46,635 nucleotides of DNA from Alistipes sp. GTDB lineage: Bacteria; Bacteroidota; Bacteroidia; Bacteroidales; Rikenellaceae. Made by a program: the position numbers and the translations under genes. Shown here in pieces: positions 1 to 10,700 of this stretch; position 1 is the first letter of the stretch, and each line of letters opens with the position of its first letter. The DNA is taken from the NCBI GenBank assembly GCA_017483225.1, contig JAFULF010000036.1:1-46635 (forward strand), given 5' to 3'. The notes beneath the pieces are model-generated. The model saw only the letters and a program-made list of their open reading frames with translations. It was not told where the DNA came from and searched no databases.

Positions 1-63
1 CCCCGTTAAAACCATCTTTGACGAGGGTGCGATGCCCACATTTTGGGCAAACTTTTTATCCAT
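1..63 (-). pseudogene. 5' end of a zinc-ribbon transposase-like gene, running off the window
   Basis: Reading leftwards from an ATG at 63-61, the start is M-D-K-K, but the recognisable zinc ribbon (C-P-K-C-G followed by LVKDGFNG) lies in a different frame, two bases out. That ribbon resembles the N-terminus of IS1/IS1595-type transposases. A TATATTTG promoter box on the same strand (81-88) sits 17 bases before the ATG. The copy at the other end of the window has the same spacing and also a frame break just after MDKK. It is probably a decayed insertion-sequence gene; a frameshift-dependent start cannot be excluded because the rest lies outside the window. Confidence 0.5.
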
Positions 64-151
64 TTCTAACGCAAATAGTGCAAATATATAAAAATCAATC
101 GATTGCCCCGATTTTATCTACTAATTTTGACCAATAAGCCGCAAACACCCA

Positions 152-1120
152 CTATTTATGCTCCGCCAGAAACTCCTTGGTAACAACAACCCTTATTGCG
201 TGAGGCACCACCTCGATATCTATCGGAGTCTCGCCCATTCGCTCGCCATCGCACTCCAACATTGCCGGCGGCACGGAGAGGATGCGAACATGGGAGCCTT
301 GTGCGTGCTTCACGTGACCTATCGAGTATATGCCGCCATTGAAGAGTCGCTTGACACGGAAGACGATATGCCACCAATGCACCGGCTTAATCAGCGTGAG
401 GTCAATAAGCCCGTCATTCGCCACGGCGTGAGGCAACTGCTGGATACCGCCGCCATTATACTTACAGATTCCGAGGGCGATACTGAACAGCAGGTTGTTA
501 TATATCTCCTCGCCATCCAGCTCAATGCGCATACCCGACGACTTATAGGCGAAGAAGGCCCGCACGATGCTCAACAAGTAGAGCCAGCGGCCATTGTAAC
601 CCTTTGCCTTCCAGTGGTTAAATATCGAGATGACGTAGGCATCGAAGCCCACACCGGCAACATTGGCCATATAGCGTGTCTGTCGGAACTTCGACTCCGT
701 ATATGTCACCTTTGCAACATCTTGCAGGAAGGAGTGCTCCTCGCAGATGGCATGAATAGCCTCGGAGTAGTGCAACGGCGTGCCGAAGGAGCGCACCCAG
801 TCATTGCCCGTACCTACGGCAATGACCGCCAGCAGGATATCATTTGGTTCCACCTCGCTCTGGATGAACAGACCATTGACCACCTCGTTCAGCGTGCCGT
901 CACCACCCACGACGATAATGCGTCGGAAGCCTCGACGAACAGCCTCCACGGCGAGCTCCGTAGCGTGGAACTTATGCTCGGTAAATACCGACGTATGCTC
1001 CACGTTATGGTCACGCAACAACTTGGCTATCTGCGGATAGTCCGTCAGCCCGTGGCCACCTCCGGCCACGGGATTGACGATGACGAACCACTCCTTGCCC
1101 ACTCTCTGCTCCTGTTCCAT
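152..1120 (-). CDS. Diacylglycerol kinase-family lipid kinase
   Basis: 322-residue cytoplasmic lipid kinase of the DagK/YegS/LCB5 family, which phosphorylates diacylglycerol or related lipids with ATP. The N-terminal catalytic domain shows NPVAGGG (about residues 16-22), the nucleotide-binding GGDGTLNEVVNG (72-83) and GTGNDW further on. The C-terminal half is the usual beta-sandwich with an ECDGERMG segment near residue 290. The length fits the family. The start lies one base after the end of the pepD-type gene upstream, so the two are probably cotranscribed on the minus strand. The substrate cannot be decided from sequence; a role in phospholipid turnover or undecaprenol/sphingolipid metabolism is possible in Bacteroidota. 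Confidence 0.88.
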   Translation of the reverse strand: MEQEQRVGKEWFVIVNPVAGGGHGLTDYPQIAKLLRDHNVEHTSVFTEHKFHATELAVEAVRRGFRRIIVVGGDGTLNEVVNGLFIQSEVEPNDILLAVIAVGTGNDWVRSFGTPLHYSEAIHAICEEHSFLQDVAKVTYTESKFRQTRYMANVAGVGFDAYVISIFNHWKAKGYNGRWLYLLSIVRAFFAYKSSGMRIELDGEEIYNNLLFSIALGICKYNGGGIQQLPHAVANDGLIDLTLIKPVHWWHIVFRVKRLFNGGIYSIGHVKHAQGSHVRILSVPPAMLECDGERMGETPIDIEVVPHAIRVVVTKEFLAEHK

Positions 1121-1121
1121 A

Positions 1122-2576
1122 CTACTTCTCAGGTGCGTTTTTCAGCGTGTGGAGCAGGAAGTCGTAGAACTTTGCCACGGAAGCAATCTCAACCTTCTCA
1201 TCCGGAGAGTGAGGGTAGCAGATTGTCGGGCCAAACGAAATCATATCCAGATTAGGATATACGCCACCGATGATACCGCACTCCAAGCCTGCGTGGATAG
1301 CCATAACCGCAGGTTTGCAGCCATACAGAGCCTCGTAAGAGTCGGTCATCGCCTTCAAGATAGGCGATGCCATATTCGGCTTCCAGCCGTCATAATCGCC
1401 GGAGAGCTCTACCGTAGCACCCGCCAACTCGAAGACTCCCTTGATAGCCTCGCCCAGAGCGTGCTTCTCGCTGTTCACCGAGCTGCGGAGCAGGCACTGA
1501 ATCTTCACGCACTCGCCATTTGACACCACACGTGCCAAATTTGATGAGGTCTGCACCAGACCCTCCATAGCCACCGACATCTTGACAACGCCGTTAGGCG
1601 CACCTACGACAGCCTTTGCCAACGCCGTAGCCACCTCCGCAGGGATAACCTCCGCAGGCACCTCCGTAGGGGTCACGGTGATAGATACACCATCCTCGAT
1701 GCCGTCGTACTCGGCAGCGACCACCTTCTCGTGTGCCGCCACCTCTGCCTCGAAGCTCGCCGCATCGGCCTCCTTGACGAGCACCGTAGCCACCGCCTCA
1801 CGAGGGATAGCATTGCGCAGGCCACCGCCATCTACCGAGGCGAGCAGCAGCGAGAGGTCGCTATGCAGCAATATGCGGAACAACTCTCGATTGGCATTTG
1901 CTCTCTGGTAGCCAATCTGTATGCCGGAGTGTCCGCCTTTCAGACCCTTGACCTCCAACAGGTAGGCCTTATACCCCTGCGGAGTCGCCACAGCCGTATA
2001 AGGGAGGGTGATGTTCGCATCCAGACCACCCGCACAGCCCACATAGAGCTCGCCCTCGGTCTCGGAGTCGAGGTTCAGCAGGATGTCGCCTTTGAGCAGG
2101 CCGCCCTTCAATCCGAAGGCACCATCCATACCCGTCTCCTCGGTAGCCGTGAAGAGGGCCTCAATCTCGCCGTGAGGGATGCTGTCATCCTCCAAAACTG
2201 CCAAGATAGCCGCTGCGCCGATACCGTTATCTGCACCCAGCGTTGTACCATTGGCCGTAACCCACTCGCCGTCGATATAGGCCTCGATAGGGTCGTTCTC
2301 GAAGTCGAAGAGCTTATCGTTATTCTTCTGTGGCACCATATCGAGGTGTGCCTGCATTATGACACCCTTCTTACCCTCCATACCGGGGGTTGCAGGCTTG
2401 TAAACATATACATTATTCGCATCATCGACGCTATGCTCCAAGCCCTGAGCCTTGGCGAAGTTTACCACATACTCACGAATCTTCTCTTCGTGGTGCGACG
2501 GGTGCGGAATGTTGCAAATGGCTGCAAAATGTTTCCATACAAGCGCAGGTTTCAGCGCTCCGAAATCCTTATTCAT
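1122..2576 (-). CDS. pepD: Aminoacyl-histidine dipeptidase (M20 family, PepD-like)
   Basis: 484-residue zinc metallopeptidase of the M20 family, PepD/cytosol non-specific dipeptidase branch, which splits dipeptides such as Xaa-His in the cytoplasm. Metal-binding motifs appear in order: MQAHLDMVPQK (first His and Asp), LGADNGIGAA (bridging Asp), ATEETGMDGAFGL (catalytic and metal Glu), NLDSETEGELYVGCAGG, and the C-terminal HAGLECGIIGG. Full length for the family. It follows the sulfatase gene after 19 bases and precedes the lipid kinase by one base, so it sits in a minus-strand run. No signal peptide is visible, consistent with a cytosolic enzyme. Confidence 0.93.
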   Translation of the reverse strand: MNKDFGALKPALVWKHFAAICNIPHPSHHEEKIREYVVNFAKAQGLEHSVDDANNVYVYKPATPGMEGKKGVIMQAHLDMVPQKNNDKLFDFENDPIEAYIDGEWVTANGTTLGADNGIGAAAILAVLEDDSIPHGEIEALFTATEETGMDGAFGLKGGLLKGDILLNLDSETEGELYVGCAGGLDANITLPYTAVATPQGYKAYLLEVKGLKGGHSGIQIGYQRANANRELFRILLHSDLSLLLASVDGGGLRNAIPREAVATVLVKEADAASFEAEVAAHEKVVAAEYDGIEDGVSITVTPTEVPAEVIPAEVATALAKAVVGAPNGVVKMSVAMEGLVQTSSNLARVVSNGECVKIQCLLRSSVNSEKHALGEAIKGVFELAGATVELSGDYDGWKPNMASPILKAMTDSYEALYGCKPAVMAIHAGLECGIIGGVYPNLDMISFGPTICYPHSPDEKVEIASVAKFYDFLLHTLKNAPEK

Positions 2577-2595
2577 ACTCTTAAAGTTTTAATTA

Positions 2596-4170
2596 TTATT
2601 TATTTACGTTATTCTCTCTTTGCTGTTTCTGCTCCGCCTTCATCATCCTCTTGTAGTGGTCGTACTCATCGAAGATTATTCCATTACAGATATCCTCCCA
2701 CACCTTCGGGTGGCGGGTTTTGAGGTAGTAGCGCAGGCGATTCTCCTCCTTATATCGGTCGGTCAGGCGGCGTGACGTGCGGTCGGCAAGGCCGCAATCG
2801 GGATTCTTGCTCTGCCAATCGGCCATATAGCCACGCATACGCTCCAACACCCCCGCATAGTGCGGCTTCTCGGCGAGGTTGTCGATACAGTGCGGGTCGG
2901 CGATGTAGTCGTACAGCTCCTCAACGGGCTTGGTCGGCGCCATAAAGAGCATCTGCGAGGCGTTGAGCGACCCCTGCTCTTTGAGTTTGCGCATAATATG
3001 GAGTGACGGACGGTGCAAATCCATATACATCTGCGCCCTATCGTATGGGTGCTCCGGAAAGTAGTTGCGGATATAGGTATATCGGCTGTCGTGCACGGCA
3101 CGGAAGCACTCTATAATGTCGTCGAAGTTGTCGGATGCGGTGTAGAGGTACTCGTGCGGAGTGCTCTGCTCCTGCGGCGGCAACAGTGCGCCGAGCACCT
3201 TGCCCTGATAGTAGTCGGGCTGCTCGACACCCGCAAGGTGGAGGAACGATGCCGGCAGGTCGAGCTCGCTCACAAGCTCATCCACAACCCCCGGCTTGAC
3301 ACCCCTGCCACTCACGATAAGAGGTACACGTGTTCCGGGCTCGTAGAGGTACGACTTGGCTCGCACGTCGCACCGCCCATTGTCGGCGACGAAGAAGACG
3401 ACGGTATTATCCATCAGCCCTCGCTGCTCGAAGTCGTTGAGTATCATACCCACCTCCTTGTCCATATACTCCACCTGGTCGAGCAGTGTGGCTATGTCGT
3501 GGCGCACGACAGGGTGGTCGGGCATATATGGCGGAACCTCAACCTGCTGCGGATTGACAGGGTCGTCGGAGCAGCGGCGGATACGGTTCCAGTGGTCGCC
3601 TCGGTGGGTGATGTAGAGGGATATCTGACAGAAGAACGGCACATCCTCCGGCTCCACCTCGTGCAGCTTATCGAAGAGCCCGAATCGGGTCTTGCCGTCG
3701 TACTCGCCCACATTCTCCCAGCGGAAGTTGCAGTCTATCTTGCGGCTGCTCTGCACGTCGTTGTCGGCGATATTCTTGTTCTCGTAGCAATCCTTATGGC
3801 CCAAGATGCAGGTATAGCCCGCATCACGCAGGTAGGAGGTCACGGGCAGGATACCCTCCGGTAGAGGGGTGTTGCGGTTGCTGCGGTGGTTGTGTGTACC
3901 CGACACGGTCTGATGCAGTCCCGTCATCATCGCCGACCTTGTAGGGGAGCTGATAGAGGAGCAGCAGCGGGCGTTGGTGTACATCACACCGCTCCGAGCC
4001 AGAGCGTTCAGGTTGGGGGTCTGAACACCCTTGCAGCCATAACATTCGAGGTCGAGGCTCATATCCTCCGCAATTATAAACAAGATATTGGGTCTCTGCG
4101 GCACCTCCGCCTGCTCTCCACACCCGACCAACGCAAGGCCCGCCGAGAGAACGCCTGCCAATCTCTTCAT
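2596..4170 (-). CDS. Sulfatase, Ser-type, lipoprotein
   Basis: 524-residue type I sulfatase (alkaline phosphatase superfamily) that hydrolyses sulfate esters, probably of host or dietary glycans. The N-terminus is a lipoprotein signal with LVGC (Cys17), so the mature enzyme is lipid-anchored outside the cytoplasm. The metal-binding segment ILFIIAEDMS follows, then the maturation motif S-S-P-T-R-S at residues 74-79. Serine instead of cysteine at 74 implies formylglycine formation by an anSME-type enzyme, which is not encoded here. HKDCYENKNIA, FFVADNGRCDVRAKSYLYEPG and similar segments complete the active site. No SusC/SusD pair or glycosidase is adjacent, so the substrate is unknown; its neighbours are housekeeping genes. 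Confidence 0.92.
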   Translation of the reverse strand: MKRLAGVLSAGLALVGCGEQAEVPQRPNILFIIAEDMSLDLECYGCKGVQTPNLNALARSGVMYTNARCCSSISSPTRSAMMTGLHQTVSGTHNHRSNRNTPLPEGILPVTSYLRDAGYTCILGHKDCYENKNIADNDVQSSRKIDCNFRWENVGEYDGKTRFGLFDKLHEVEPEDVPFFCQISLYITHRGDHWNRIRRCSDDPVNPQQVEVPPYMPDHPVVRHDIATLLDQVEYMDKEVGMILNDFEQRGLMDNTVVFFVADNGRCDVRAKSYLYEPGTRVPLIVSGRGVKPGVVDELVSELDLPASFLHLAGVEQPDYYQGKVLGALLPPQEQSTPHEYLYTASDNFDDIIECFRAVHDSRYTYIRNYFPEHPYDRAQMYMDLHRPSLHIMRKLKEQGSLNASQMLFMAPTKPVEELYDYIADPHCIDNLAEKPHYAGVLERMRGYMADWQSKNPDCGLADRTSRRLTDRYKEENRLRYYLKTRHPKVWEDICNGIIFDEYDHYKRMMKAEQKQQRENNVNK

Positions 4171-4183
4171 AGCTTATACTCTT

Positions 4184-5203
4184 TTATTCTACCGACTCTT
4201 CACTATCTCTATCTGCCCGACGCAGCGTATTCTCCAACTTGTCCTGCTTGTCGAAGGCATCCACAATATGCTTCACAAGCGGATGTCGCACGATATCCGA
4301 GCGGTCGAACTCCACGAAGCCTATGCCGTCGATGCCACGCACAGTCTGCATCGCCCGTGTCAGGCCGCTATCGCTGCGACGAGGCAAATCGACCTGCGTA
4401 ACGTCGCCCGTGACGATAAACTTCGCATTGCGGCCCATACGTGTCAGGAACATCTTTATCTGTGAGCGTGTGGTATTTTGCGCCTCGTCCAGAATCACGA
4501 AGGCGTTATCCAGCGTGCGACCACGCATATAGGCCAGCGGAGCAATCTGCACGGTGCCGTCCTCCATAAACTTTTGCAACTTCGCCGCAGGAATCATATC
4601 GTTGAGGGCATCGTAGAGGGGTTGCAGGTATGGGTCGAGCTTCTCCTTCAAGTCACCTGGCAGGAAGCCGAGCTTCTCGCCGGCCTCCACGGCCGGACGG
4701 GTGAGGATGACACGCTTGACCTGCTTGTCACGCAGAGCACGCACGGCAAGGGCTATCGCCGTATAGGTCTTGCCCGAACCGGCAGGGCCCGTGGCAAAAA
4801 TCAGGTCGCTCTTGTCGTACAGCTCCACCAGACGGCGCTGGTTCGCCGTGCGGGCTTTGATTATCACACCATTGTTGCCATAGACAATCGCCTCGCTATC
4901 ACGCTTGGGGGCACTCTCGGCCGGAGCATCTCCCGTGGTGAAGCCCGCAGCAAACGACTGCTCGACAACCTCCTTCGAGATGTGTCCGTAGCGGTCGTAG
5001 TAATCTATAAGCCCCTGCATACGGCGCTCGAAACGCTCGATGTCGCCACGTGCACCAAGCACTTTGAGAGTGTGGCCTCGGGCGATGATTTTCAGCTTCG
5101 GATGCAGTGCCTTTATCTGCTCCAAGTAGAGGTTCTTCGCCCCGTAGAGTTCCCGTGTATCTACGCCCTCGATAAATATCTCTTTCCCTTCGGTATCCAT
5201 CAT
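4184..5203 (-). CDS. phoH: PhoH family ATPase
   Basis: 339-residue cytoplasmic PhoH-like P-loop ATPase, a family linked to RNA metabolism and phosphate-starvation responses with incompletely defined activity. An N-terminal KH-like region (about residues 25-75) precedes the ATPase domain with Walker A GPAGSGKT (139-146) and Walker B VILDEAQNTT. Downstream GDVTQVDLPRRSDSGL is the conserved PhoH/RecD-like sensor segment. Length is typical. It lies between the beta-barrel protein gene (10 bases upstream) and the sulfatase (13 bases downstream) in a compact minus-strand run, although these functions are unrelated. Confidence 0.93.
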   Translation of the reverse strand: MMDTEGKEIFIEGVDTRELYGAKNLYLEQIKALHPKLKIIARGHTLKVLGARGDIERFERRMQGLIDYYDRYGHISKEVVEQSFAAGFTTGDAPAESAPKRDSEAIVYGNNGVIIKARTANQRRLVELYDKSDLIFATGPAGSGKTYTAIALAVRALRDKQVKRVILTRPAVEAGEKLGFLPGDLKEKLDPYLQPLYDALNDMIPAAKLQKFMEDGTVQIAPLAYMRGRTLDNAFVILDEAQNTTRSQIKMFLTRMGRNAKFIVTGDVTQVDLPRRSDSGLTRAMQTVRGIDGIGFVEFDRSDIVRHPLVKHIVDAFDKQDKLENTLRRADRDSEESVE

Positions 5204-5213
5204 TCGCTATCGG

Positions 5214-5855
5214 TTAAAAAAGGTATCCAATACGCAGTTGAACATTATGAATCGTCGATTTAATCTCCCGATCCTCGGTTGCCGAGTCGTAGGAGATATA
5301 GTTAGTCGTGTCGGAGGGGATTATAGTACGCGGGTCTATGAGGGCCCGCAGGTCTATGAGAAAGTGTCGCCAGAGGCAGAGCCCTATGCCCACGGCATAC
5401 GACACCGTCGGGTAGAGGCGACCAAACATAACCTTCTCGCCGTTGTGGTCGTTATACGTCGGATTGTCCATCACCGTCAGCACCGGACCGGTATTAAGGC
5501 GAAAGACGGAGCCGAAGCGCAGCGAGAAGAGCACCGGAATCTGCAACGTATTGGTCTTCATCTGCGCAGCAAACGAGTGCTCCGCATCCTTTATATCGAC
5601 CTTGGCATAGGTGTATATGATTTCGGGCTGTATGGCAAATGTATTTCCGAATTTGAGAGCCATATGCAGACCTCCCTGCCACCCTATGTGGTGCTTGATG
5701 CTCGCCGTGGACTCCCCCATATCGAACTTGGTGATGGGATAGGAGCCTCCCGCCACAAGACCCCACTCGGTACGCAGTCGGGTCTGTGCCGACACCTCCG
5801 TCAGCCCTGACAGCGTGGCGATTAAAGCGATTATTATTAGAAACTTGCGAACCAT
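5214..5855 (-). CDS. Outer-membrane beta-barrel protein (PorT-like)
   Basis: 213-residue protein with a signal peptide (hydrophobic stretch to about residue 20, cleavage near VSAQ) followed by alternating beta strands and a terminal aromatic residue (RIGYLF), the usual signature of small outer-membrane beta-barrels. The pattern of strands with WGLVAGGSYP and HIGWQGGLHMALKF resembles the porin_family/PorT group of Bacteroidota. It is the first gene of the minus-strand run and is divergently oriented from der. Function is unknown; a structural or secretion-accessory role is possible. The start follows a region of very AT-rich DNA. Confidence 0.75.
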   Translation of the reverse strand: MVRKFLIIIALIATLSGLTEVSAQTRLRTEWGLVAGGSYPITKFDMGESTASIKHHIGWQGGLHMALKFGNTFAIQPEIIYTYAKVDIKDAEHSFAAQMKTNTLQIPVLFSLRFGSVFRLNTGPVLTVMDNPTYNDHNGEKVMFGRLYPTVSYAVGIGLCLWRHFLIDLRALIDPRTIIPSDTTNYISYDSATEDREIKSTIHNVQLRIGYLF

Positions 5856-5964
5856 ATCGTAATATAAAACGTATATTAAGCCAATTTAATTCAATATTCA
5901 ACCTCAAAATTAAATATTTTTTCGCAAACGACCGAAAAAGAGCGAGGTAATATTTCCTAAAATT

Positions 5965-5994
5965 TTGCAGAGCCGACTATTTGCACTACCTTTG
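5965..5994 (+). promoter_or_regulatory. Promoter of der
   Basis: TTG at 5965-5967 and TACCTTTG at 5987-5994 are separated by 19 bases, matching the Bacteroidota sigma-ABfr consensus. The der start codon follows 44 bases after the -7 box. Confidence 0.75.
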
Positions 5995-6038
5995 CCACCG
6001 TATAAAGGCGTAAAATAAGCAATAAAACAGATATAGTT

Positions 6039-7343
6039 ATGAGTTTGGTAGCGATAGTAGGACGTCCGAATGTGGGCAAGAGTACCCTGTTCAACCGCCT
6101 CGTGGGTCAGCGTCAGGCGATTGTCGATGCTGCGGCAGGTACAACACGTGACCGTCACTACGGCAAGACCGACTGGAACGGTCGGGAGTTCTCGATTATC
6201 GACACGGGAGGTTACTCGGTAAACAGCGACGACATCTTCGAGGATGAGATTCGTCGTCAGGTGATGCTCGCCATCGAGGAGGCGGATGTGATTCTCTTTC
6301 TGGTGGAGGTGGGCACCGGTGTCACCGACCTCGATATGATGATGGCCGAGATTTTGCGCCGTGCCAAGAAGCGTGTGATTCTGGTCTGCAACAAGGTTGA
6401 TAACTACGAACTTATCTATAACTCGCACGAGTTCTACGCTCTGGGCCTCGGCGACCCGTTCTGCATCAGCTCGATGTCGGGAAGTGGCACCGGCGACCTT
6501 ATGGATGAGATTCTGCGCCACCTGCCCGAGGATTGCACGGCAGACCAGCTCGAAGACCTGCCTCGCATAACCATCGTGGGCCGTCCGAATGTCGGCAAGT
6601 CGTCGATGACCAACGCCCTGCTTGGCGAGGAGCGCAACATCGTGACAAACATCGCCGGCACAACACGTGACTCCATCCACACCCGATACAACAAGTACGG
6701 TATGGATTTCTATCTGGTAGATACGGCGGGTATGCGTAAGAAGGGCAAGACGATGGAGGACTTGGAGTTCTACTCCGTGATGCGCTCCATACGTGCCATA
6801 GAGGCCTCGGATGTCTGTGTGCTGATGCTCGATGCACAGCAGGGCCTCGAATCGCAAGACCTCAACATCCACAACCTCATCGTGCGCAACCGCAAGGGGT
6901 GCGTCATCGTGGTCAACAAGTGGGACTTGGTCGAGAAGGACAACAATACGATGAAGGAGTGGCGTGAGTTCCTCGAAAAGAAGCTCGCCCCGTTCAACGA
7001 TATTCCGATTATCTTCACCTCGGCACTGCACAAGCAGCGCATCTTGGAGGTGTTGCAGACGGCAATACGTGTCTGCAAGTCACGTAGCCGCAGAATCCCT
7101 ACCTCGGAGTTCAACGACTTCATCCTGCCGATTATCGAGGAGACACCTCCACCATCGACCAAAGGCAAGTATATCCGCATCAAGTATGCGATGCAGCTGC
7201 CGACACCTACGCCGCAGTTTGTATTCTTCTGCAACCTGCCGCAGTACATACGCGAGAACTATCGTCGCTTCCTCGAAAACCACATCCGAGAGCAGTACGA
7301 CTTCTCCGGCGTACCTTTGCAGATATACTTCCGACAGAAGTAA
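6039..7343 (+). CDS. der: Ribosome biogenesis GTPase Der (EngA)
   Basis: 434-residue double-GTPase that binds the 50S precursor and is needed for large-subunit maturation. The first G domain begins with GRPNVGKS at residues 8-15, has DTGG (G3) and NKVD (G4); the second repeats GRPNVGKS near residue 182 with DTAGM and NKWD. A C-terminal KH-like domain of about 90 residues follows (VFFCNLP...[25 protein letters not shown]). This arrangement is unique to Der. It is transcribed alone from its own promoter and ends at a strong hairpin shared with the convergent trxA. Confidence 0.97.
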   Translation: MSLVAIVGRPNVGKSTLFNRLVGQRQAIVDAAAGTTRDRHYGKTDWNGREFSIIDTGGYSVNSDDIFEDEIRRQVMLAIEEADVILFLVEVGTGVTDLDMMMAEILRRAKKRVILVCNKVDNYELIYNSHEFYALGLGDPFCISSMSGSGTGDLMDEILRHLPEDCTADQLEDLPRITIVGRPNVGKSSMTNALLGEERNIVTNIAGTTRDSIHTRYNKYGMDFYLVDTAGMRKKGKTMEDLEFYSVMRSIRAIEASDVCVLMLDAQQGLESQDLNIHNLIVRNRKGCVIVVNKWDLVEKDNNTMKEWREFLEKKLAPFNDIPIIFTSALHKQRILEVLQTAIRVCKSRSRRIPTSEFNDFILPIIEETPPPSTKGKYIRIKYAMQLPTPTPQFVFFCNLPQYIRENYRRFLENHIREQYDFSGVPLQIYFRQK

Positions 7344-7359
7344 CCGAGAGGAGAGAACG

Positions 7360-7396
7360 AAAAAGGCTGTTTAACATTGCGTTAAACAGCCTTTTT
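7360..7396. terminator. Bidirectional terminator between der and trxA
   Basis: A perfect stem, AAAAGGCTGTTTAAC (7361-7375) pairing with GTTAAACAGCCTTTT (7381-7395), closes the 5-base loop ATTGC. A-runs and T-runs flank it on both strands, so it can end transcription from both convergent genes. Confidence 0.92.
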
Positions 7397-7413
7397 CATT
7401 GTCAGACAACAAA

Positions 7414-7728
7414 TTAGAGCAGGGCCTCAATCTTGGCACGCAGGTCATTCTTGCTGATTGCGCCAACGTGCTTATCCACAACGGCACCACCCTTAACGAA
7501 GACAAGCGTAGGGATGTTGCGCACACGGTAGAATGCCACGATATCGTCGTTGCTATCTACGTCGCACTTGCCGATATTGACACGGTCGCCATACTCCTCC
7601 GAGAGTTTGTCAACGATAGGAGCAATCGTGCGGCAAGGGCCACACCACTCTGCCCAGAAATCAATTACCAACGGCTTGCTGTCGCCCAGCAGAGCCTCAT
7701 AGTTCTCATTTGAAATTTTAATAGCCAT
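7414..7728 (-). CDS. trxA: Thioredoxin
   Basis: 104-residue single-domain thioredoxin, the cytosolic dithiol reductant. The redox motif WAEWCGPCR is present, as is the cis-proline segment (NIPTLVFVKGG). There is no signal peptide, so it acts in the cytoplasm. It follows dnaE by 29 bases on the minus strand and probably shares its transcript; the stem at 7360-7396 terminates it. Confidence 0.97.
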   Translation of the reverse strand: MAIKISNENYEALLGDSKPLVIDFWAEWCGPCRTIAPIVDKLSEEYGDRVNIGKCDVDSNDDIVAFYRVRNIPTLVFVKGGAVVDKHVGAISKNDLRAKIEALL

Positions 7729-7757
7729 AGCGTTTTTGTTTTTATGTGTATAAATTG

Positions 7758-10700
7758 TTATGCAATATCGTATTCGAGGTTGTACTGCTCGATAAACTCC
7801 TTGAACTCCTCCGTCAGCTTCACCTTGCGCTTCTTGGCGTGCAGTTTCAACCCCACACCCTCCTCCAAATCGTTGAGTTGCAGGTTGAGCGCAGCGGTGC
7901 CTCGTGAGTGCTTCGCCACACTCGTCAGCGAGGCGATGAACTCCTTGGTAATCATCTCGGTAGGGATGGTCAGCGTCAGAGCCTTGATGCTCTCCGCCAC
8001 CTCATTAAGCTGTGTCATCGTCGAGATGTTGAACCTTATTCTGGTTGTAGGGTTCTCACGATTGACATCCTCCTTCTTATAGAAGGTAGAAATCACAACA
8101 CGGCCACGAATCAGGAGGTAGTAGCCCTCGAACATCATCGGGCGGAATCGCTCATAATCCTTACCATAGAGGCGGAACTTCTCCTCGCCGCTATAATCCT
8201 CGACCGTCATCACGCCAAACTGCTGCTTGCCATCGGAGGTGGTGAGGTGTTGCACCGCCGTAACAACTCCGGCAATAACAATCTCCTTGCCATCGAGCGC
8301 CGCAAGGTCGTTCATCTGGCTGATGCTCGTGTTGCACATCTTCTGCAAGATGAGCTTATACTCGTCGAGCGGGTGCTCCGAGAGGTACATTCCGATAACA
8401 TCCTTCTCCTTGTTCAGCCATACGAGGCGGTGCCACTCGGCACATACGGGCACCGTAGGCCTCTGCAAATCGACGTGCAGGCCGCCACCAAAGAGGCTCT
8501 GCTGTGCATTGAGCTTCTCGGCGATGAATCGCTGTCCGTAGCGCATCATCTGCTCGATGAAGTTCAACCCCGAGGCATCACGCTCATCGGGAGCGAAGAA
8601 CTTACAGCGGGAGATGTCGCACAGCGAGTCAAAACCTCCTGCGTAAGCGATATTTTCCAGACACTTGCGGTTTACCACCGAGTAGTTCACTCGCTCGAAG
8701 AAGTCATAGATATCCTTGTAGTTGCCATTCTTCTCTCGCTCCTCGATTATGGAGAGTGCCGCCGCCTCGCCCACGCCCTTAATCGCCGCCAAACCGAAGC
8801 GGATATCGCCCTGCTTGTTTGACGAGAAGCGCTGCATAGACTCATTGACATCCGGGCCCATTACTTTGATGCCCATATGCTTACACTCACTCATATACGT
8901 CGTGAGCGTGCCTATGTTGTTGAGGTTGCTCGACAGCAACGCCGCCATATACTCCGACGGGAAGTTGGCCTTCAAGTATGCGGTCTGGTATGCCACCCAC
9001 GAGTAGCAGGTTGCGTGCGACTTGTTGAAGGCGTATGAGGCGAAGGCCTCCCAATCCTTCCAAATCTTCTCCAACACACTCTTGTCGTGGCCGTTGGCAA
9101 CACCGCCTTTGAGGAACTTCGGACGCAACTCATCCAGCTTCGAGCGAATCTTCTTACCCATAGCCTTTCGCAGGGTATCCGCCTCGCCTCGTGTGAAGCC
9201 GCCGAGCAGACGTGACAAGAGCATCACCTGCTCCTGATATACCGTAATGCCGTAGGTATCTTTCAGATACTTCTCCATTATCGGGATATCATAGACGATA
9301 GGGCTGCGGCCGTGCTTGCGGGCAATAAAGTCCGGAATATAGTCCATAGGGCCGGGACGATAGAGTGCATTCATCGCAATAAGGTCCTCGAAGACACTCG
9401 GCTGCAACTCTCGCAGGTACTTCTGCATACCCGCCGACTCGAACTGGAACGTGCCGACGGTGCGACCCTCGCAGTAGAGTTTATATGTCGTCTTATCGTC
9501 AATAGGGATGTGGTCGATATCGACCTCCACGCCCTTTATTCGCTTGATATTCTCGACGGCATCCTTCATAATGGTAAGGTTCTTCAACCCGAGGAAGTCC
9601 ATCTTGATAAGTCCCGTATCCTCAATAACGGAGCCTTCGTACTGCGTCACGAGCATCTTCTGGCCCGTCTCCTTATTGTCGGCGGTAGATACCGGCACCC
9701 AATCGGTAATATCGTCACGGCAGATGATGGTACCGCAGGCGTGGGTGCCCGTACCACGCACGTTGCCCTCCAAGCGAAGGGCGTATTTGATGGTGTCGTG
9801 CAGTATCGGGTCATCCGAGTTGGCTGCCGCCTGCAACTCCGGCACGGCTGCGATGGAGTTCTTCAAGTTGACCTTCAACATCTTCTCCTTATTCTTCGGG
9901 TCGGGGATGCGCTCCGGAATCAACTTACAGAGGGCATCCGACTCCTGCAAAGGCAACTTCTGCACTCGGGCAACATCCTTCAACACCATCTTGGTAGCCA
10001 TCGTACCGTAGGTGATGATGTGGGCAACCTTCTCCTTGCCGTACTTCTTCGTCACCCAATCCAGCACTCGGTCACGACCCTCGTCATCGAAGTCGATATC
10101 GATATCGGGAAGCGAGATACGGTCGGGATTGAGGAATCGCTCAAACAGCAGGTCGTATTTTATAGGGTCTATCTGCGTGATGCCGAGGCAGTATGCCACA
10201 GCGGAGCCCGCCGCAGAGCCACGGCCGGGGCCTACCCACACACCCAGCTGCTCTCGTGCCGCAGCGATAAAGTCCTGCACGATAAGGAAGTAGCCCGGGA
10301 AACCCATAGTCTTCATAATATGCAACTCAAATTTGAGTCGCTCGGCCACCTCGTCACTCAACGGGTCGCCATAGCGCTTGACTGCGCCCTTCATTGTCAG
10401 GTGGGCGAGGTAGTCCGCCTCGAACTTGATGCGGTAGAGGCGGTCGTAGCCTCCCAGCTTATCAATCTTCTTCTGCGCCGAGGCCTCGTCCATCACCACA
10501 TTGCCATTCTCGTCCTGCGTGAACTCGTCGAACAAATCCTTCTCCGTGAGGCGGGCACGATACTCCTGCTCCGTACCGAACTCGGCAGGAATCTCGAACA
10601 TAGGCATAATCGGGTTGTGGTCTATGGAGTAGTGCTCCACCTTCTCGCAGACCTCAACCGTATTCTCCAACGCCTCGGGGTACTCCGCAAAGAGCTCGCT

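Noticed and set aside
158-1255. Long plus-strand open frame opposite the lipid kinase
   Set aside because: Antisense shadow of the kinase and the end of pepD; no family resemblance.
5910-7031. 373-codon minus-strand frame opposite der
   Set aside because: Antisense shadow; der motifs on the plus strand are unambiguous.
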